Source of the DNA: Demequina sp. NBRC 110052
GTDB lineage: Bacteria; Actinomycetota; Actinomycetes; Actinomycetales; Demequinaceae
Assembly: GCF_002090075.1 (NCBI RefSeq)
Contig: NZ_BBRI01000003.1
Span: 434,001 to 498,000 of the forward strand
Length of the DNA: 64,000 bases
Direction: 5' to 3'
Made by a program: the position numbers and the translations under genes. This document shows positions 60,204 through 64,000 of the stretch, one piece after another. Below the pieces are notes generated by a model. The model was given only the letters and a program-made list of their open reading frames with translations, did no database searches and was not told where the DNA came from. Each line of letters opens with the position of its first letter. Within the stretch, counting starts at the first letter, position 1.

Positions 60204-60827
60204 ATGTCACACCGCATCACCCGCCGCGCCCGCGCGGCCATCATCGCCGCTGCCGTCACCACCGCGGCCCTGACCCTCGGCGCATGCTCGGCACCCGCGT
60301 CGGACGTGCCCGAGACCACCGGAGCCACCGCGTCGGACGAACCCGGCGACCCGGCCCTCGCCGCCCTCGGCCTCGAGGACGCCGACGCGCGTACGCTCAT
60401 CGACACGCTCGACGCGCTGCCCCTCGACGAGCGCCCGACCGATCTGATGGCATCGATCCGGCCCGATGAGGTGCTCGTCACCACCGAGTCCGGCGAGACA
60501 TCGATCCCGATGCCCGAGGACGCGTTCTACGTCTCGTTCGCGCCCTACGTCGACAGCACGCACGACTGCTACTTCCACTCGCTGACCACGTGCACCGGCG
60601 AACTCGGCGACGAGGAGGTTCAGGTGCTCGTCACCGACGCCGCCACCGGCGAGGTGCTGATCGACGAGACCCGCACCACGTTCGCCAACGGCTTCGTGGG
60701 CCTGTGGCTGCCGCGCGACATCCAGGCGACGCTCACGGTCACCTACGACGGTCTCACCGCCACGCAGGAGCTCTCGACCGCGAACGCCGACGACGCCACG
60801 TGCGTCACCACCATGCAGCTCGCCTGA
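60204..60827 (+). CDS. cueP: CueP-family periplasmic/extracytoplasmic copper-binding protein
   Basis: Copper-binding protein of the CueP family, here with a lipoprotein signal (lipobox LTLGAC). Seen: ALGLEDADARTLIDTLDALP, FYVSFAPYVDSTHDCYFHSL, CTGELGDEEVQV, FANGFVGLWLPRDI and ADDATCVTTM (conserved Cys). 207 residues, typical. GAAGGA 6 nt before the ATG. In other bacteria CueP supplies copper to a superoxide dismutase and stores copper; an equivalent role here is inference. Confidence 0.92.
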   Translation: MSHRITRRARAAIIAAAVTTAALTLGACSAPASDVPETTGATASDEPGDPALAALGLEDADARTLIDTLDALPLDERPTDLMASIRPDEVLVTTESGETSIPMPEDAFYVSFAPYVDSTHDCYFHSLTTCTGELGDEEVQVLVTDAATGEVLIDETRTTFANGFVGLWLPRDIQATLTVTYDGLTATQELSTANADDATCVTTMQLA

Positions 60828-60841
60828 GGCGATACCGCTGC

Positions 60842-60880
60842 GCCCGACGCGGGGGCCGGGTTTCGGCCCGGCCTCCGCGT
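60842..60880. terminator. convergent terminator with 3'-end motif
   Basis: GCCGGG-TTTCGG-CCCGGC stem next to CCCCCGCGTCGGGCGC (sense of the tocopherol-cyclase-like gene) between convergent stops. Confidence 0.6.
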
Positions 60881-60885
60881 CGTGC

Positions 60886-61968
60886 CTACCCGCGTGAGCC
60901 CAACGCGATCAACCCCTCCAGGTCGCCGTGCACCTCAAGGCCCGCGGCCTCGCCGGTGTCCGAGAACAGGACCCTCCCGTCGGGCGCGACAAGCTCCACA
61001 CGCACCCGCGCGTCGAGCGTCTCCTCGACACGGCGATGCATCTGCGTGCGCACAGGCGCATGCAGCAGCCCGCCTCGGCGCCGCTCGGCGACGAGCCTCA
61101 GCTCCTCCCCGGAGCGCGCCCGCATCGTCCACCGCACTTCGTCGTCATCGATATCGAGAGCGGTCGTGCGCGCGCCGGTGTACGTCGCGAACTTGTGCAG
61201 GCCGCTCGTCCCGGCCGCGGCACCCGACTCAACCCCAGCGTCGGGCAGGCGAAGCCCCACGATGAAGCCCTGGAAGCTCGTGCGCCCCCACGGGATCGTC
61301 GCGATGGACGCCGAAAGGCTCGCCCCTGGCGTCCGGAAATGGTTGGTCTGCATCCACACATACCCCTGCGGAAACGCGCGACCCCAGTCCTTCTCGAGAT
61401 AGCCGCGCCCGCCCGTGAAGTCGAGCTCGCGCCCGCCGAGCGTGAGCGTGCCCTCGAGCCCATGCCCAAACGAGACGAGCCCGTGGTAGCACTCCATGAC
61501 CGGCACCCACGCGTAGCGGCCCATCACCCCGGGCTCGGTCAAGGTGACCGGCCACGGGTCCAGGGGGTCGGTGAAGCGCACGGCTCCGCGGAGGCCCGAC
61601 GCAGGGAGGTCCACCTCGAGGCCGCCCTCACCGAAGCGGTTGCCTCCCACGCGCACATCGAACCTGCGTGCGTCGCCAGCGAACTCCGACGCGGGAAAGA
61701 CTTCGTACCAAGACTCCCCCGTGACGCCGTCGAGCACCTGCACGAACGCCTCGTCCTCGCCGTCGCGACCGCCCTTGAAGATGCCAGGGATCACCGCGAC
61801 TCGGGCGCTACGGTCGGCCGAGACGAGCTTGACGTACCAGCCCTCGAAGAAGCCCACGTCGCCCTGGTAGTCGCCGTGATAGCCGGCGGGGCGCATCGTG
61901 GACGTGAACGCGCGGAACGTGCGCCTCAGCACCTGCGACGCAGGGACGAGCGGGGACACCGTTGCCAT
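60886..61968 (-). CDS. tocopherol cyclase-like protein
   Basis: Two-domain beta-barrel protein of the tocopherol-cyclase/AttH-like group; bacteria without tocopherol carry it with unknown function. Seen: GDVGFFEGWYVKLV, TGGRGYLEKDWGRAFP (W/E/D-rich core), YAWVPVMECYHGLVS. 360 residues. TACGGT 5 nt before the ATG (leaderless). No vitamin-E genes in the window, so a lipid- or pigment-related role is guesswork. Confidence 0.75.
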   Translation of the reverse strand: MATVSPLVPASQVLRRTFRAFTSTMRPAGYHGDYQGDVGFFEGWYVKLVSADRSARVAVIPGIFKGGRDGEDEAFVQVLDGVTGESWYEVFPASEFAGDARRFDVRVGGNRFGEGGLEVDLPASGLRGAVRFTDPLDPWPVTLTEPGVMGRYAWVPVMECYHGLVSFGHGLEGTLTLGGRELDFTGGRGYLEKDWGRAFPQGYVWMQTNHFRTPGASLSASIATIPWGRTSFQGFIVGLRLPDAGVESGAAAGTSGLHKFATYTGARTTALDIDDDEVRWTMRARSGEELRLVAERRRGGLLHAPVRTQMHRRVEETLDARVRVELVAPDGRVLFSDTGEAAGLEVHGDLEGLIALGSRG

Positions 61969-62006
61969 GCTTCACCGTAGCCCGCGCGAGCCGGACGTGC
62001 GGGGTG

Positions 62007-62288
62007 CTACTCGGATGCGCCCGGGTGACGGACCTCGTACACGACCCCCTCGGGGACCCGCTCACGGAGTCGGCGCACGATCTTCTGACCTCCGCGCCAC
62101 GACTTGGGCTCGACGACGAACCCCGCGCCGTGCACATCCGTCAGGTCCCAGTGCCCGCAGTGCTTGCATACGCCGGCGAGAGCGAGGCTCGCCCAGTCGA
62201 GCTCAACGAGCCCCGCGTCCCCCGCGATCAGGAGGATGCGATCGGGGTCGATGACGACCGTGACAGCGACGCGCGCGCTGCACATCAT
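62007..62288 (-). CDS. hypothetical small protein with CxxC
   Basis: Not recognised. 93 residues, one CKHCGHWDLTD motif that could bind zinc, followed by VVEPKSWRGG and a basic C-terminus. GGGAGG just before the double ATG (62288/62285). Ends before the convergent region with the tocopherol-cyclase-like gene. Low similarity to anything I know. Confidence 0.55.
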   Translation of the reverse strand: MMCSARVAVTVVIDPDRILLIAGDAGLVELDWASLALAGVCKHCGHWDLTDVHGAGFVVEPKSWRGGQKIVRRLRERVPEGVVYEVRHPGASE

Positions 62289-62417
62289 GCCTCCCCCGGG
62301 GCGGGATGCTTGCCAACGTGATCGTTCTGAAAACTCAGTGCGGCTCGCGCTCCGGTCAAGTGCAAGAGCATCGCTCGCGACCCCGACGCTGTGGAGCCCC
62401 CCAGCTACGATGCACGC

Positions 62418-62645
62418 ATGGCTACTTCGGCACCGATTGACGACGTCCCTGCGGGCGGGGGCATCATCCGCCTTGGCCAGTTCCTCCAGCTCGCAGGCCT
62501 GGTCGACTCGGGCGGCGAAGCCAAGGAGGCGATCCGTTCCGGCGACGTGACCGTCAACGGCGACGTCGATCTGCGCCGCGGTCGCCAGCTCCAGGTCGGC
62601 GATGTCGTGGAGTTCGCCGGACGCCGGGCCCGCGTCAGTCACTAG
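62418..62645 (+). CDS. S4-domain RNA-binding protein
   Basis: Small RNA-binding protein (75 residues) consisting of one S4 domain, YaaA/RlbA-like. Seen: IIRLGQFLQLAGLVDSGGEA, KEAIRSGDVTVNGDVDLRRG and LQVGDVVEF, the complete fold. TACGAT 6 nt before the ATG (leaderless; no ribosome-binding site). May act in ribosome assembly or stress; targets unknown. Confidence 0.85.
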   Translation: MATSAPIDDVPAGGGIIRLGQFLQLAGLVDSGGEAKEAIRSGDVTVNGDVDLRRGRQLQVGDVVEFAGRRARVSH

Positions 62646-62795
62646 GAGCCACGCCCCCACTCCACCCTCTCCCCCGAGCACGCGCACCCTGTGAGGCACT
62701 CAGTGCTCAGAACCGCATCCGGAGAGCACTGAACGCCTCCCAAGGCGCGGGACCAGAAGCGCAGGGTCACATCGCGGAGGACTGTGCGCAGCAGA

Positions 62796-62835
62796 AAGGC
62801 CCGGCACCCGCCACACTGTGCGGGAACCGGGCCTT
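62796..62835 (-). terminator. terminator of tRNA-Thr
   Basis: AAGGCCCGG/CCGGGCCTT 9-bp stem, followed on the minus strand by TTTC. Confidence 0.75.
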
Positions 62836-62843
62836 CCGATCGA

Positions 62844-62919
62844 TGGAGCCGCCTAAGGGAATCGAACCCTTGACCTATTCATTACGAGTGAATCGCTCTG
62901 CCGACTGAGCTAAGGCGGC
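62844..62919 (-). tRNA. tRNA-Thr (CGT anticodon)
   Basis: 76-nt cloverleaf including encoded CCA: acceptor GCCGCCT/AGGCGGC, D-loop AGTCGGC, anticodon loop CTCGTAA (anticodon at 62884-62886), T-loop GGTTCGATTC. Reads ACG codons. Confidence 0.97.
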
Positions 62920-62954
62920 GTGCGCCCGAGGGCGCGAGTAGACATATTAGCGCG

Positions 62955-64000
62955 TCAGCACACCAAACCCGAATCGGGCACCGCACCGTCCACGAAGTAC
63001 GCGTCCACGGAGTCGATGATGCACTGATTCGAGCGGCCATACGCCGTGTGGCCGTCGCCGTCGTAGGTGACGAGGACGGCGTTGCCGAGGCGCTCCGTCA
63101 GCGACTCCGCCCACCCGTAGGGCGTGGCGGGGTCGCGCGTGGTCCCGATGACGACGATCGTGCTCGCGTCGTCGGGATAGTCGAGCGACTCGACCTTCTC
63201 GTCCGCCGTCCAGGGCCAGCCGGCACAGCCGCCACCGCTCGCGAACCACCAGCCGAAGGTGGGCGAGGCCTCCTCCATCGCGGCGGCGAACTCCTGCTGG
63301 TCGGCGAGGGTCCACTCCTCGTCGTCGCCATCCAAGCAGCTGATCGCGGTGAACGCGACCGTGGAGTTCGTGAGGTACTCCCCCGAGGCGCTGTCGCGGT
63401 CGAGGTAGAAGTTCGCGAGCTCCATGAACACGGCTGCGGTGCCACTGTCGAGCACCTCCTGCAGCGCGTACTCGAGGTAGGGCCAGCTCTCCTCGGAGTA
63501 GAGCGTGACGACGATGCCGTAGACCATGAGGTTGCCGTTGACCTCGCCGCCGTTGCCGGTCGGGTACGGGTCCTCGAGCGCCGTGCGCGCGATGGTCCCG
63601 ATCTGACCGCGTGCGCGGTCGATGTCGCTCGACAGCGGGCACGTACCTTGGTCACCGCACCACTCGAGGAATGCGGTCAGCGCCTGTTCGAACCCGGCGG
63701 CCTGGCCTTCGGCCTGCTCGATGTCCGGGAGCAGGAAGTCCACGGCACCGTCCAGCACCATGCGGCCGACCGTCTCGGGGTACAGCGACGCGTAGGTGGC
63801 GCCGAGCTGCGTCCCGTAGCTGAAGCCCAGGTAGTTGAGCTGCTCGTCGCCCACGAGCGCGCGAATCACGTCCATGTCCCGCGCCGCTGAGACGGTGTCC
63901 ACGTTCTCGACGATGGCGCCCGACGCGTCGGCGCAGCCCTGCGCGAACGTCGCCGTGCGCTCGACCCAGGCGTCGAGGTCCTCCTGGGTCTCGGACGGGA
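62955..64000 (-). CDS. secreted alpha/beta-hydrolase (TAP-like peptidase), 5' end outside window
   Basis: Serine hydrolase resembling Streptomyces tripeptidyl aminopeptidases. The visible part begins in the middle: SETQEDLDAW...; nucleophile elbow NYLGFSYGTQLGATYASLY (Ser in GFSYG), and a C-terminal TAP-like segment with GTTRDPATPYGWAE and YDGDGHTAYGRSN (His). Several Cys imply disulfides and secretion. Reading frame is open to the right edge; at least 347 residues. tRNA-Thr follows on the same strand. Confidence 0.87.
   Translation of the reverse strand, partial: PSETQEDLDAWVERTATFAQGCADASGAIVENVDTVSAARDMDVIRALVGDEQLNYLGFSYGTQLGATYASLYPETVGRMVLDGAVDFLLPDIEQAEGQAAGFEQALTAFLEWCGDQGTCPLSSDIDRARGQIGTIARTALEDPYPTGNGGEVNGNLMVYGIVVTLYSEESWPYLEYALQEVLDSGTAAVFMELANFYLDRDSASGEYLTNSTVAFTAISCLDGDDEEWTLADQQEFAAAMEEASPTFGWWFASGGGCAGWPWTADEKVESLDYPDDASTIVVIGTTRDPATPYGWAESLTERLGNAVLVTYDGDGHTAYGRSNQCIIDSVDAYFVDGAVPDSGLVC

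Overview
The window is high-GC DNA with GC-rich third codon positions, many GTG/TTG starts, twin-arginine signal peptides, an LPxTG-type wall protein and frequent leaderless genes. It looks like a chromosomal segment from a Gram-positive actinobacterium, most likely order Micrococcales (Cellulomonas/Demequina-like; the genus is a guess). Nothing indicates a plasmid, prophage or CRISPR locus.

Layout. 0-5 kb: conserved housekeeping block hpt-tilS-dacB with divergent ppa, then a NlpC/P60 wall hydrolase. 5-13.5 kb: methionine synthesis (a solo metX, then a metY-metX pair behind a structured, possibly SAM-sensing leader) mixed with secreted proteins (SGNH lipoprotein, CAP/FG-GAP repeat protein, Tat-exported protein). 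13.5-18 kb: a DUF222-HNH gene, a 44-residue small protein, rmlB-like dehydratase and two more Tat-exported proteins. 18-38.5 kb: a large exopolysaccharide region. Its left arm is a five-gene minus-strand operon: nucleotidyltransferase, PqqD-like, Wzz/BY-kinase, a fused dead LMW-phosphatase plus HprK-like kinase, and a second PqqD-like protein. The rest supplies polymerase, flippase, glycosyltransferases, acetyltransferase, priming phosphotransferase, a second BY-kinase, an LPxTG protein, DUF4012 protein, an intact LMW tyrosine phosphatase and GDP-fucose synthase. 38.5-42 kb: CAP lipoprotein, a second copy of the small-protein family, YdcF-like protein and a second DUF222-HNH cassette in opposite orientation. 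42-47.7 kb: FAD/Fe-S oxidoreductase, two arsenate-reductase genes (one fused to ArsR) and a metallo-beta-lactamase-fold protein. 47.9-51 kb: two secreted acidic proteins sharing signal peptide, leader hairpin and an identical-type C-terminal tail. 51-64 kb: L,D-transpeptidase, DUF308-DUF389 membrane protein, MTHFR-like enzyme, aquaporin, lipoproteins, UbiB-like kinase, PadR regulator, a copper pair ending in cueP, tocopherol-cyclase-like protein, S4 protein, tRNA-Thr and a truncated secreted peptidase.

How parts may work together. The exopolysaccharide region has the parts of a Wzx/Wzy pathway with tyrosine-phosphorylation control, plus an HprK/PqqD/nucleotidyltransferase module whose role is unknown. 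The most novel-looking items are that module with its pseudophosphatase fusion, the 43-44 residue small-protein family with conserved leaders, the secreted pair with a shared C-terminal tail, and a short oriented motif that recurs just downstream of stop codons. All function calls are from reading the sequence; no database search was run.
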